The notes: generated from the letters alone by a model not told the origin. A stretch of DNA of 64,000 bases from Dokdonella immobilis (GCF_900115085.1 NZ_FOVF01000013.1:37125-101124); one strand, 5' to 3'. Counted from the stretch's first letter, positions 44,215 through 54,284 are shown. Made by a program: numbers and translations.

Positions 44215-44922
44215 ATGGCCCAAATCAAGCTTGGCGCGACAGCGAACGTCACGGTATCCGATGAGATTGGCTGCTCTATCAAGCGCGGCGCCACGGGCCG
44301 AAGGATTGACACGTTGAGCAAGGAGCAGTGGAAATCCGAAGTGCTTGTTGAGGCATGGTTGAGCGACGATGCGGACAACCGTGAGCACCCCGGAAGAGCC
44401 TTGGTTTCCGAGGGCCTTGAGGGTATGAAGCTTGCTTCGCCAATGGTCTCCTATCGAGCGTTGAGCTTCGCCTCGGATGTTGCTCCTGCTTCCGCAATCG
44501 AATTCGGGCCGAATCCGAAGCGGCGCAGCAATCGGTACAATCGCGACGGCGAAACTGCGATGTACTTGTGCACTACTGTTGCTGGACTTCAGGCCGAGAT
44601 GTTGTGCTATCACGACCCGGAAGAGGTTTGCTTCTTCGCGACCTTCAGCGCGATCTCTTCTGAGATCAGCATCGCTGACCTGACCGACGCATCGCTTCCT
44701 GCAGTGGTCCATCAGGCGTTCGACTATGCGGAGCGTCCGGATTCTCGCTGGGCGGGGCATCGTCTTGCCGACTTGATTCGATCGCTCGGATACCAAGGAA
44801 TGCTCGTACCTGGCGTCCGCGGCTCCCCCGCGAACCGGTATGCCAATCTCGTGATCTTTAACTACGAGGGCTGGGAAGCCTGGGTGGATAGTCGTTCGCC
44901 ACCTAGATTGCTTTTCACGTAG
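44215..44922 (+). CDS. RES domain protein
   Basis: The 235-residue protein contains a RES-type domain: VSYRALSFASD, then NRYNRDGETAMYLCTTVAGL, QAEMLCYHD and a last part GHRLADLIRSLGYQGMLVPG with RYANLVIFNYEGW. RES toxins degrade NAD+ and are usually paired with an Xre-like antitoxin; none is next to this gene, and a long N-terminal extension is present (AQIKLGATANVTVSDEIGCS). So it may be a stand-alone effector or a divergent member. AGGAG lies before ATG 44215; the open frame starts 30 bases earlier. Confidence 0.75.
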   Translation: MAQIKLGATANVTVSDEIGCSIKRGATGRRIDTLSKEQWKSEVLVEAWLSDDADNREHPGRALVSEGLEGMKLASPMVSYRALSFASDVAPASAIEFGPNPKRRSNRYNRDGETAMYLCTTVAGLQAEMLCYHDPEEVCFFATFSAISSEISIADLTDASLPAVVHQAFDYAERPDSRWAGHRLADLIRSLGYQGMLVPGVRGSPANRYANLVIFNYEGWEAWVDSRSPPRLLFT

Positions 44923-44986
44923 AAGGGTCGATGACCCTCCCCTGACAAGTACTGTTCGAACTGGCCGCCAGAGCGTTTCTTTGGTT

Positions 44987-45012
44987 GCTTCTGGATTGCG
45001 CAATCCAGAAGC
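44987..45012. repeat. Perfect 26-bp palindrome after the RES gene
   Basis: GCTTCTGGATTGC and its complement meet without a loop, 65 bases after the RES stop. It could be a terminator hairpin or a protein-binding site. The rest of 44,923-45,474 has no supported gene. Confidence 0.7.
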
Positions 45013-45474
45013 AAGGGATGCCGCCTGCACCGCGCATTCGTCGGCCTGCCCACTGACTACTGTGAGGCGGCCCACGAAGAACTGGTAGGCTCGCCTGCGG
45101 TAAGTCCATAAGACCTTCCAGATGGTGAAATGGCATAAAAGGCCTTGGGTTGACTGTAGACTCGTCTTTGGCTGGTCAGCGAATCCTGTTTGCGGCGGCC
45201 GGCATTCTTGTTGGGCGGACAAACACCGATTGATGCGGCTGGGCTGAACGGCGGAAAGTAACTCACTTGGACCCTTTCAAGGCACTCCTCATCTGGAGCT
45301 AAATTAGCTCGCCGGGGCTTCGGGCCCGCAGAAAGTGGGATCCGAAGACGCGGGATCAGGGGGCATGCTCCAGCCAAGGTGATCCCGAGGTTTGGGGTCT
45401 TCGATTCCCGGAGGAGCCGATAGTTGCCGCCGGGGGTATGCTACTGCGTGAACTATTCTCACGGTGTAAGCCCG

Positions 45475-46077
45475 ATGCCGCGACCAGACGTATCCCCCAA
45501 TCTAGTGCATTTTACTAAAGGCGACACTGATGATGCGGCGTGCGAGCGTCTTCTCAGTATGGTATGCGATCGAGCGTTGGTAGGAAGCAGCAGATTGATT
45601 AGGGGCGAGCATGTCTGTGTGTGCTTTACGGAGGCACCGCTTGCCGCTCTCGCTCGTGGGTTCGTAAATGAGATGGATGTCTCGCGCTACCGACCGTTCG
45701 GAATCATGTTCGAAAAGCGATGGATATTCGAACGGGGCGGTCGCCCGGTCATCTACCAGAGGTACGATGAGTTTGAAGGCCTGCGAGATTCTCCAGCGCA
45801 TAACTGGAGGCACATGACCTTCGATCCACTTTCTACAGAGCCGGTTGACTTCACCTGGGAGCGCGAATGGAGAATTCAAACCGAATCGCTCAGGTTCGAC
45901 AGCTCCGTCGCTTCCATTGTGACCCCGAACCCGGAGTGGTGTGAGCACGTTGCGCGCGAACTTAGCGTGGATGAGGACACGCGAATCTGGAGCTATGCGC
46001 AGATCACGGACGACTTGCTAGCTGAGCAGCGTAGGGAGCCACGTTGGCATATCGTCTCTCTAAGCAATGTAGCATGA
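45475..46077 (+). CDS. AbiGi-like protein
   Basis: The 200-residue soluble protein reads NLVHFTKGDTDDAACERLLS, then GEHVCVCFTEAPLAALARGF, YRPFGIMFEKRWIFERGGRP with VIYQ, and VDFTWEREWRIQ. The order FTKG, VCFTEAPL, YGI-(K/R)-W, PVIY is like that in abortive-phage AbiGi-type proteins and the DUF2971 group. I recall this by pattern only. If right, it would be a phage-exclusion component or the antitoxin half of a pair. ATG 45475 was preferred to the 51-base longer frame since the family starts near here. The large STAND gene follows in the same direction 225 bases later. Confidence 0.5.
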   Translation: MPRPDVSPNLVHFTKGDTDDAACERLLSMVCDRALVGSSRLIRGEHVCVCFTEAPLAALARGFVNEMDVSRYRPFGIMFEKRWIFERGGRPVIYQRYDEFEGLRDSPAHNWRHMTFDPLSTEPVDFTWEREWRIQTESLRFDSSVASIVTPNPEWCEHVARELSVDEDTRIWSYAQITDDLLAEQRREPRWHIVSLSNVA

Positions 46078-46302
46078 ATTCTTCTTGCGCCCATGGAACG
46101 CGCGCGCAATCGCTGCTGAGCGCAACTGACGAAGGATTGCATGCAGGTGACGATGCCGCCTTGCCGAGCACATGAATCTATTGTACGTCGGAAGCCGGTA
46201 GCGCGAGCGAATCGCGTATATGCTTCAGATCCATAGATCGTGATCGCGACAACCTGACTCGCCTTGCAATAGCGAGGCGCCGACTTCGCCAATCTTACTG
46301 AA

Positions 46303-49300
46303 ATGATCAAACGGACGTTTAAAGAGATACCCGCAGGGCGTGTGACGGAGTCAGACAATCCCGACTTTCTCGTTAGCCTGGGATGGTCCCAAGGGCTCGA
46401 TTGGGATGCGCTGCTTCAGTCGAAGCGTGTGCTCATCATTTCGGAGGCAGGCTCCGGGAAGACGTACGAATGCCGCCAGCACGCGGAACGCCTCTACTCC
46501 GACGGTCAAGCGGCGTTTTTCGTTGAACTCTCCGAACTGTCGCGCAGTGGGCTAAGAGGTGTGCTCGACGACGAACAGGAAGCGAGGCTGGACACATGGC
46601 TGGGTTCTCAGTCGGAGGTGGCCACCTTCTTCCTTGATTCGATCGACGAGCTGAACCTTTCATTGGGTTCGTTTTCCCAGGCTTTGACAAATCTGAAGAA
46701 GGGAGTTGGCAGCCGGCTGGGGAATATTCGTGTCATCGTCACGAGCCGGCCGATACCGATTGATGAGCAGCTAATGCGTAAGCGGCTGCCAATTCCTCCT
46801 GATCCGTTGCCGGAGCCCACCGGCGAGGCCTTCGCCGATGTGGCTATCAATGGGCATCCCAACAGCCGGAATGCAAAGGGACCGCCCGATTGGCGAGTGG
46901 TCGCGGTAATGCCGCTTTCTGATGAGCAGATCCTTGAGTTTGCTCTCGGACAAGGCGTGAGTGACGCGTCTCAGCTTTTGGATGACCTACATAGGCGAAA
47001 TGCGGTGGGGTTCGCGCGCCGCCCTCAGGATCTCATCGAGATCTGCGCCGATTGGCGGGTAAACAAGCGCATCAGAACACATCGGGAACAGGTCGAATCC
47101 AACGTTCAAGTGAAATTGAAGTCGCGTGACCCAAAGCACGAGGTTGCCGAATTGTCAGACGAAAGGGCGAAGGAAGGCGCCTCTCAACTCGCATTGGCGA
47201 TGCAATTGACGAAGCGGCTTACTATCCGATACAGCGCAGGTGCCGACATTGTGGCGACGGACCGCCCCATCAATCCAGAGATTGTCCTGTCGCATTGGGC
47301 GCCGAAAGAGCGGGAGGCGCTGCTTGAGCGCCCGCTTTTCGGATTTGCGTCATATGGCCGGGTTCGATTCCATCATCGCTCCGTCATGGAGTATCTCGCA
47401 GCCCATCAATTGAGTTGTCTCCGTCGCAAGGGCATGTCGAGCCGTGCCCTCCAGACACTTCTTTTCGCCGAAACGCGAGGGAGAGCTATCGTTCGCCCTT
47501 CCAAACGCCCAATCGCTGGTTGGCTAGCCCTCACCGAGACTGAGGTCTTCGAGTTTCTAAGAGACAATGAACCATCAGTGCTACTGGACGAGGGAGATCC
47601 TGGCTCACTCACCTGCGCTCAAAGAATCCAAGCTCTTCGCGCATACGTTCAACGATATGGCCCAGGTGGATGGAGAGATCTGCGAGTTCCTCGCATTCAA
47701 GTTCATCGAATCGCATCATCAGACTTAGGCGACGAGATTCAGAGGCTTTGGGAATGTGGGGTTGAAAACCCCGACGTGCGAGTCTTTCTGCTCAATCTAA
47801 TCGAGGCCGGACGCATCGATTCGTGCGCAAACATACCTTATGAACTGGTTTCGGATGTGGACGCCCAAGGTATTGAGCGCGTTGTAGCGATGGCCGCCTT
47901 GATCGCCATCTCAGATAGAAGGCTACCGGAAGTCTCACAGTCCATCGCTTGCGAAGAACTATATTGGCCTACGGAACTAGTCTGTGCGGCGCTCTTCAAG
48001 CTTTTCCCGAAGCACATGTCGGTTGGACAGTTCTGCAATGCGCTCCGAAGGATCGATGGTGAACCCGTCAGGTCCGGGAGCTTCGGCTGGGACCTTCCGC
48101 GATTCCTTGCGTCTCTTGAACTCGGCAAGTCTGCCGCTGCCACGCTCAGGGATGGTATTTCGGCCGTCGTCTCAGAAGGACTCAAATGGGATGACAAGTC
48201 GGGGGAACTTCGTGGCGGACGGCCTCTGTTGTCTATTGCATTGGCCGCGGTATGCGTGAATGGCCTACGAACCAACAGAAGCGATGGTTGGCTTCGCGCC
48301 AGTCTGCTCGCATTGCGGTTGTATCGCCCGAGCTCTGGCAATCCTGAGCCGATCGAGACGTTGAAAAAGGAGCTCTACGAACTCAATGGCGAAGAAAATG
48401 CTCGGCTCTTCTGGGTTGCAGACGCCTTTAGTCGCGAGTTCCGAGTGATCGACGATCCTCGCAAGCGGTTGAACGCCATCCTTGCATATGACGAAGCTGT
48501 GCAGATAAGCCGCGATCGCGACTCGGTGTGGATTCGACAATCGCTGGGAGACGCGTCGCTGGACCTCGCAGATCGTGAAGTGCTCCTAGAGATTGCTGTC
48601 GGTCTTTTTCCAGATGCGCAAGAGTGGTCAGATCACCTTTCGGACCTGAGGTCGCGCGTTGACGGTGAGCGCGTGCTACTCGATAGGCTCGATAAGTATT
48701 TGCGGAAGCCGCCAAGGCGTCGAGGGCTTGGGAGGTTTGAAAAACGCGATAGAAAGCGTCGCGAACGCGCGAGACGGAAGAAGGCAAGGCAACGCGCCAG
48801 CTGGATTCAGCTCTGGAGGACGGTTGTCAACGAACCAGACGTCGCATTTTCCGGAGATCGGGACCGCCATTCAGCATGGTACTTGTGGGAGACGATGAGT
48901 CGTGATGGTGAGCATCCTTCCGGGTGGAATCGAGGATTCATCGAGAGGACCTTTGGCGACGGCATCGCAGACCGGTTCAGGCTTACGTTGATGAAGGTCT
49001 GGCGCGAGGGTTCGCCGCTGCTTCTTAGCGAGCGGTCCAATGATAAACGCAATACCATCTATTCAGAGTTGCGGTTTGGCTTGAGCGGCATCTATGCGGA
49101 AGCAGAGGACCCGAATTGGGCTGGCAAGCTAATGCATGATGAGGCTGTGCTAGCAGTAAGGTTCGCGCCGTACGAGTGGGACCATCTGCCAGAATGGATG
49201 GATTCGCTATCAATAGCACATCCCGATGCAGTTGTTCAGGTGCTCGGTTCTGAAGTTTTGTGGGAGTTGCATCACGAGGTCGCGGAGAGTGGATTTTCTC

Positions 49301-50598
49301 GACTTCTCCAGTGCATTGAGTTTGGCCCGCCTGGGCCGGCCGCGTTGCTGATCAAGCAGTTGATGGGCTGGTTGATGAGAAGTGGCGATCGGCAGGGTGA
49401 AGAGAGTAATGCTAAGGGTGTCGCTGATAGGCTGACCCAGGTCGTCGGTATCATTATGAAGTTTGGCGATGAGGCAGCTCGTTCTGAATTACTGGACGTG
49501 ACGAAAGACCGACTTCAGTCGGCCCCATCGCTAGCTGTGCGGAGAGTATGGATCCCGACAGCCTTACGATTGAGTCCGGAAGCCGGTGTCAAGGCGCTCG
49601 AAGACGAGCTGGCTAAAATTGGTCCAGACGAACGCGGTGTTGCAGTCGATTTGCTCGCGCGCCTGTTCTGCGACCAGAGGAACGCGATTGAATTGAATGA
49701 CGATTGCTTCCCACCTCAGTTGCTCTTGCGATTACTCCGGCTCTCCTTTATGCATATTCGAGTCGAAGATGCGGTCGAACGTCGCGAGGAGGATTTTCCC
49801 AACAATGCGGGGCGGGTTCAAAGCATCATTATTGAGGCACTTTTCGCCCGAAAGGGTGATGAAGGATGGGCCGCGAAGATGGAGATGGCGAACGATCCTC
49901 TTTGTGAGCATTTCCGGGATCGAATTGTCGCTGTTGCGCAGGAGACTTGGGCTCAGGAATTCGACTCGGATGCTTTGGATGACGAGCAGGTCGCCACGCT
50001 TGAGGATAGTCTTGAAGCGCCACCTTCAACAAACGAGGCGATGTACGCAATGTTGATGGATCGGCTGGCCCAACTCGACGATCGTCTTCTCCGTGATGAT
50101 TCCCCGCGTGAATTGTGGTCGCGCATCCCGGAAGAGAAGTTGATGCGCCGGGAGATCGCGCGCCAGCTTAAGGGCGTCGCCAATGGCATGTATCTCGTCG
50201 ATCAGGAAGCGGTGACCGCCGATGAGAAGGAGACAGACATCCGCTTGCGCTCTGTTACCGGTGGCTATGAAGGAGTGGTCGAGCTCAAGATTGGTGAAAA
50301 AGACCGCTCGGCTAAGGAATTGGTTGGTGCAATTGAAGATCAGCTCGTGATGAAGTATTTGGGTCCGGAAAAGCGAAGGTCGGGAGTGTTGCTGATAACG
50401 CTGGCGAAGGAGCGGACGTGGGTGCATCCGACCGAAGGTCGCAAAATCGATGTGCGGGAACTCATGTGCCTGCTTCGTGAAGAGGCGCAGCGAGTTCGGT
50501 TGAAATTCAACGATACGATTCAAGTCGCCGTTCATCTCCTTGATTTGCGCCCGCGCGCTCCCGTTGAAGGCGCCAAGAGGTCGAAGTCGTCCCCATAG
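46303..50598 (+). CDS. Very large STAND/NACHT-type NTPase with C-terminal PD-(D/E)XK-like nuclease
   Basis: The 1,431-residue protein has a P-loop near the N-terminus (GSGKT at 50-54), Walker B FFLDSIDEL (109-117) and a sensor VTSRP (146-150), the NACHT/STAND layout. A winged-helix-like end (RFHHRSVMEYLAAHQL, about 350) closes it. A long helical region of about 900 residues, likely HEAT-type repeats, follows, with a very basic patch (KRDRKRRERARRKKARQR, about 815-835). The last 120 residues have Asp1312, Glu1327 and Lys1329 in ETDIRL...VVELKIG, the PD-(D/E)XK pattern, with a Gln helix after. It may sense phage and cut nucleic acid. Avs proteins have the opposite order (nuclease first). Confidence 0.75.
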   Translation: MIKRTFKEIPAGRVTESDNPDFLVSLGWSQGLDWDALLQSKRVLIISEAGSGKTYECRQHAERLYSDGQAAFFVELSELSRSGLRGVLDDEQEARLDTWLGSQSEVATFFLDSIDELNLSLGSFSQALTNLKKGVGSRLGNIRVIVTSRPIPIDEQLMRKRLPIPPDPLPEPTGEAFADVAINGHPNSRNAKGPPDWRVVAVMPLSDEQILEFALGQGVSDASQLLDDLHRRNAVGFARRPQDLIEICADWRVNKRIRTHREQVESNVQVKLKSRDPKHEVAELSDERAKEGASQLALAMQLTKRLTIRYSAGADIVATDRPINPEIVLSHWAPKEREALLERPLFGFASYGRVRFHHRSVMEYLAAHQLSCLRRKGMSSRALQTLLFAETRGRAIVRPSKRPIAGWLALTETEVFEFLRDNEPSVLLDEGDPGSLTCAQRIQALRAYVQRYGPGGWRDLRVPRIQVHRIASSDLGDEIQRLWECGVENPDVRVFLLNLIEAGRIDSCANIPYELVSDVDAQGIERVVAMAALIAISDRRLPEVSQSIACEELYWPTELVCAALFKLFPKHMSVGQFCNALRRIDGEPVRSGSFGWDLPRFLASLELGKSAAATLRDGISAVVSEGLKWDDKSGELRGGRPLLSIALAAVCVNGLRTNRSDGWLRASLLALRLYRPSSGNPEPIETLKKELYELNGEENARLFWVADAFSREFRVIDDPRKRLNAILAYDEAVQISRDRDSVWIRQSLGDASLDLADREVLLEIAVGLFPDAQEWSDHLSDLRSRVDGERVLLDRLDKYLRKPPRRRGLGRFEKRDRKRRERARRKKARQRASWIQLWRTVVNEPDVAFSGDRDRHSAWYLWETMSRDGEHPSGWNRGFIERTFGDGIADRFRLTLMKVWREGSPLLLSERSNDKRNTIYSELRFGLSGIYAEAEDPNWAGKLMHDEAVLAVRFAPYEWDHLPEWMDSLSIAHPDAVVQVLGSEVLWELHHEVAESGFSRLLQCIEFGPPGPAALLIKQLMGWLMRSGDRQGEESNAKGVADRLTQVVGIIMKFGDEAARSELLDVTKDRLQSAPSLAVRRVWIPTALRLSPEAGVKALEDELAKIGPDERGVAVDLLARLFCDQRNAIELNDDCFPPQLLLRLLRLSFMHIRVEDAVERREEDFPNNAGRVQSIIIEALFARKGDEGWAAKMEMANDPLCEHFRDRIVAVAQETWAQEFDSDALDDEQVATLEDSLEAPPSTNEAMYAMLMDRLAQLDDRLLRDDSPRELWSRIPEEKLMRREIARQLKGVANGMYLVDQEAVTADEKETDIRLRSVTGGYEGVVELKIGEKDRSAKELVGAIEDQLVMKYLGPEKRRSGVLLITLAKERTWVHPTEGRKIDVRELMCLLREEAQRVRLKFNDTIQVAVHLLDLRPRAPVEGAKRSKSSP

Positions 50599-50820
50599 GT
50601 GCGCTTCCGAAGCCGGTGCTGCGATGGGCCGCCTTTCAGTGCTTCGACGGAGCTACACTTCGGCGTAGCCCCTGTCAGTGAGTCTGACGAAGAAGGCTCT
50701 CCGGTCAACATTGATCCAGCCCGCTTGTTGCGCGTACGTCAGTCCCCCTTCGAACTCGACGCCTGGGCGGATGGGTCCAAACACCTGGCGAAGGGCGCCT
50801 AACGGCAATTGCTCGCCAGG

Positions 50821-50892
50821 TTAGCAGCCATCATTGCGAAGGATCACGAGGACTTCGCGGGCGAGGGCGCGGCAGTCTAGGGTTGCGTTCAT
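50821..50892 (-). CDS. Possible 23-residue micro-ORF
   Basis: AAGGAG lies seven bases before ATG 50892 on the minus strand, and 23 codons follow (NATLDCRALAREVLVILRND). An inverted repeat (ACCTGGCGA/TCGCCAGGT) lies just after the stop, as a terminator would. It may be the start of a truncated gene. The remaining part of 50,599-51,155 has no supported gene. Confidence 0.3.
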   Translation of the reverse strand: MNATLDCRALAREVLVILRNDGC

Positions 50893-51155
50893 TGTCGTAC
50901 TCCTTATGGTTGACCAGTCGTTAGTAGTGCCCAAATGTTGCGACTGCACTCTAGTTATGCTTTTCAGGAATTCTCCGGCTCTCCGGCCTGGTTTCGGCCA
51001 GTAATCGAGCTTTCCGGGCGGCTCGCAAGCCTCATCACCGGCAGCCCGGTCATCAGACCGTGCGGGGGCCTCCGATTTCGCGTTGGTCTAAATGTTGCTT
51101 CTCCCGTCGTACTAACGCTGGACTAACCTGACCAGAGTCGAAGCATTGGAGCGCG

Positions 51156-54100
51156 ATGCGGGTGGAATGGGGATCGACTACATACGGCGAAATGATTACG
51201 GGCACCAAACATTGGATGGCCGGTATTGACGAGGATCGATTCTGGCTCCGGATTGAGGGCCAGCCGGACGGTCTCCTGGTTCACTTGGTGCAGGTGAGGG
51301 CTGTTCGCATCGAGGCAGGGTTGCTCTGGGCGACCTGTTATTTTGACCTTCAGAGGGGCGAGGAGAAGTTCACCCGCACGGTCGACGGCATTCCCAACGA
51401 GCACGCACATCAGATGCAGGCAAGTATCACCATGTCTGTCATCGATGCAATCGCGCGCTTCGTCACTGCGAAGACGTCTGAGCTCGAACTTTGGTTGGAC
51501 CGGGCCATGATGTCACTGAAGAGCGCGCCGGGCGTCGTAATAGCTGGAGAGGCAATTCACAGAGCTCTTGAGGACGTGAGGCCACCGGCAACACCGGGTG
51601 ACATTCCTTGGGGAAGCATTCTCTGGCACAGCGAAGCGCCCGCCGCGCGCCCCAAGGCCCAAGCCTGGCCAACGTGGCAGGACCCACCCAGCATCGAGTT
51701 GGAGAAGCGGTTTCGCGCCCACAATGCGGCCACGTTCAAGCAGGCGCTTGGCCGCTGGTATGCCGCCGTGACGGCGCCCATTGGGCGAGGGCGATGGATC
51801 CCAAAGGGAGAAGTCGGCCGACTGCTGGTGAAGAATCCTGCTCCCCATTGGCCGGGCCGGTCCTGGAAAGAGACGGTCGGGGATGCTTCACCCGAGACAA
51901 CGCTGAGGCATCTATACGGTAGGGAGAATGAAAAGCATTTGGCGTACCAGAAGGAGTTCAGAGGCCCCTTCTTTGATAGCGTCGAGAAGAATCCGCTGAC
52001 GGAGGAGCAGATTCATGCCTGCGTGTGCATGGATGACAGCGTCATGGTCGTTGCTGCCGCAGGATCGGGCAAGACGTCCACCATGGTGGCCAAGACTGGG
52101 TATGTGCTTTTGGAGAAGTTGGCTGAACCCGAGCAGATTCTCTTGCTTGCATTCAATCGAGCGACTGCAGACGAGGTCGGCCGGCGCATTGCCGAGCAGC
52201 TGCGGGGCATGCCGAGCGTTGACCGTGTCAGGTCGAACACCTTTCATGCGTTTGGAATTGACATCATCGGCAAAGCGACAGGGCGGACACCCTCGCTGGC
52301 ACCGTGGCTGGATCCCAACAAATCGGGCGCGGACGTTCGGAAGGTCGCTGAAATCATCGAGAGTCTTGGCGCGCGTGACAAGACATTCAAGCGCGACTGG
52401 GACCTGTTTCGAACGGTCTACGCCCGCGATATCGGCAAATGGGGGGTTCGGCAAGAGCCTGACACCTATCGAAATGGAAGGCGTGGGTTCGACACCGCAG
52501 GAGGCCAGGTCGTAAAGAGCAAGGAAGAGCGGATCATCGCTAATTGGCTCTTCTACCATCGGATCAACTACGAGTACGAGAGACGCTACGAGCACGATAC
52601 CGCTGACTCGGAGCATCAGCAGTACGTCCCTGACTTCTATTACCCCGGCGTGCGGTTGTATCACGAACACTTCGCGTTGAACGCACGAGGCGAAGCGCCG
52701 CCCCATTTCGAGAACTACAAGGAAGGTGTCGCTTGGAAACGCCGGATTCATGCAGAGAAAAGCACTGACTTCATCGAAACAACGTCCGGCGAGCTGGCCT
52801 CCGGTAGGGCGATAAAGAAGCTGAAGCGTGAGCTAATCAAGCGTGGTTTGAAGCCTACTTTTGATCCACAGCGCCCCGCGCCTGGTATGCCGCCAGTCTC
52901 CGAGATGGAGCTATCCAGGTCATTTCGCGTGTTTCAGCAACACGTCAAGAACAACGGACTGACCCACTCACAGCTGCAAGCAGCCTTGAACGCGCAGTCT
53001 CGGGAGGGCTATGCCGCTCGGCTGCGCATGTTTCTGGCGTTGTATGAGCGAATCTCTGAGGAGTGGGAGCGCCTTCTGAAAGAAGGAGGCTACATCGACT
53101 TCGAAGACATGCTCATCCAGGCAGCGGAACACGTGGAGGAGGGGCGATATCAAAGCCCCTACACGGTCATCCTTGCGGACGAGTACCAGGATAGCTCACG
53201 GGCCCGCGTTCGACTTCTGAAGGCCTTGGCAGCGAGCCCGTCGGTTCCAACCCATCTTTGCGTAGTCGGCGATGACTGGCAGGGCATCAATCGGTTCGCC
53301 GGCTCGGATATCTCAGTCATGCGGGAGTTCGAATCGATCTTTGGCTATGCGACACGCTTGACTTTGAATACGACATTTCGGTGTCCGAACGACGTATGCG
53401 AGGCTTCCAGTGCCTTCATTCAGGTCAATCCCGCCCAAATCTCGAAGGTGGTTTCGACCACAAATCCGCTATCCAAAACCCCCCTCTTGGCATTCGGCCT
53501 CCAGAGCCAAGAATCCATTGTCCCTTACATCGAGCAACAGCTGGAGGACATGCATCGCTACGCTGCGGATGGGAAGCTTAGGTCCATGAGCGGATCGCAC
53601 GTTACTGTGAAGCTCCTGGGCCGGTATCAGAACGACCGACCTTCAGAGCTAGCCGATTGGATCGAACGGTTCGGAGACCGACTGAAGATCGACTTCAGCA
53701 CGGTCCACGGTTCCAAGGGGCTTGAAGCGGAATATGTCTTCGTTCTGAATGTCGTCCAGGGCACACGGGGGTTCCCCAGTCAGATTCAGGATGACCCGGC
53801 TCTTCAATTGGCAATGCCCGAGCCTGACCCGTTCCCATTCGCGGAAGAGCGACGCCTTTTCTATGTCGCCATGACGCGCGCCCGCAAGCAGGTCCGCTTC
53901 TACACAACACTCGGGCAGCCCTCACAGTTTCTGGTTGAGCTCGTGGCGAGCGGGCATCTAGCCATTGAACCGGTCGATGGTGATCCCTTGGAGCCGTGCC
54001 CCAGGTGCCAAGCCGGCGTCCTCCTGCAGCGTCAGGGGCCGCGTGGGCCATTCTTGGGATGCAGTCGCTTTCCAGCGTGCGAGTTCTCTCAAGATATGGA

Positions 54101-54284
54101 AACTGAGGCGCGGCCACTCCCCACGTTAGCGCGAACGAGCCGAATACGGTTTCCGGTCAGTCCGGGCGATCCATGTCCGGTGTGCCGCACCGGGACACTC
54201 ATAAAGAGGGCGGGGCGGAACGGCGACTTTATTGGCTGTTCACGCTACCGGCAGGGATGCGGGGCGACGGCGAGCATTCGGTAG
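51156..54284 (+). CDS. UvrD/helicase IV-like DNA helicase with two zinc ribbons
   Basis: The 1,042-residue protein has a 280-residue N-terminal region of unknown fold. The superfamily 1 helicase follows: Walker A AAGSGKT (301-307), LLLAFNRATADEVGRR, Walker B VILADEYQDSS, QGINRFAGSD and FYVAMTRARKQVRFY. Between motifs Ia and II is a PD-(D/E)XK-like insert (KSKEERIIANWLFYHRINY; PDFYYPGVRLYHEHF), as in HelD-type enzymes. The C-terminus has two topoisomerase-type zinc ribbons (CPRC...C...C and CPVC...C...C). It should be a 3'-5' DNA helicase; a defence or repair role is possible given the place. A GTG/ATG start near 51,156 is assumed. Confidence 0.88.
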   Translation: MRVEWGSTTYGEMITGTKHWMAGIDEDRFWLRIEGQPDGLLVHLVQVRAVRIEAGLLWATCYFDLQRGEEKFTRTVDGIPNEHAHQMQASITMSVIDAIARFVTAKTSELELWLDRAMMSLKSAPGVVIAGEAIHRALEDVRPPATPGDIPWGSILWHSEAPAARPKAQAWPTWQDPPSIELEKRFRAHNAATFKQALGRWYAAVTAPIGRGRWIPKGEVGRLLVKNPAPHWPGRSWKETVGDASPETTLRHLYGRENEKHLAYQKEFRGPFFDSVEKNPLTEEQIHACVCMDDSVMVVAAAGSGKTSTMVAKTGYVLLEKLAEPEQILLLAFNRATADEVGRRIAEQLRGMPSVDRVRSNTFHAFGIDIIGKATGRTPSLAPWLDPNKSGADVRKVAEIIESLGARDKTFKRDWDLFRTVYARDIGKWGVRQEPDTYRNGRRGFDTAGGQVVKSKEERIIANWLFYHRINYEYERRYEHDTADSEHQQYVPDFYYPGVRLYHEHFALNARGEAPPHFENYKEGVAWKRRIHAEKSTDFIETTSGELASGRAIKKLKRELIKRGLKPTFDPQRPAPGMPPVSEMELSRSFRVFQQHVKNNGLTHSQLQAALNAQSREGYAARLRMFLALYERISEEWERLLKEGGYIDFEDMLIQAAEHVEEGRYQSPYTVILADEYQDSSRARVRLLKALAASPSVPTHLCVVGDDWQGINRFAGSDISVMREFESIFGYATRLTLNTTFRCPNDVCEASSAFIQVNPAQISKVVSTTNPLSKTPLLAFGLQSQESIVPYIEQQLEDMHRYAADGKLRSMSGSHVTVKLLGRYQNDRPSELADWIERFGDRLKIDFSTVHGSKGLEAEYVFVLNVVQGTRGFPSQIQDDPALQLAMPEPDPFPFAEERRLFYVAMTRARKQVRFYTTLGQPSQFLVELVASGHLAIEPVDGDPLEPCPRCQAGVLLQRQGPRGPFLGCSRFPACEFSQDMETEARPLPTLARTSRIRFPVSPGDPCPVCRTGTLIKRAGRNGDFIGCSRYRQGCGATASIR

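Noticed and set aside
43969..45222. 417-residue minus-strand frame
   Set aside because: It is antisense to the RES gene, which has a good ribosome site and domain motifs.
50790..50830. CTAAC...GTTAG inverted repeat as an attC or IS end
   Set aside because: It is short, single, and better explained as the hairpin after the possible micro-ORF at 50,821-50,892.
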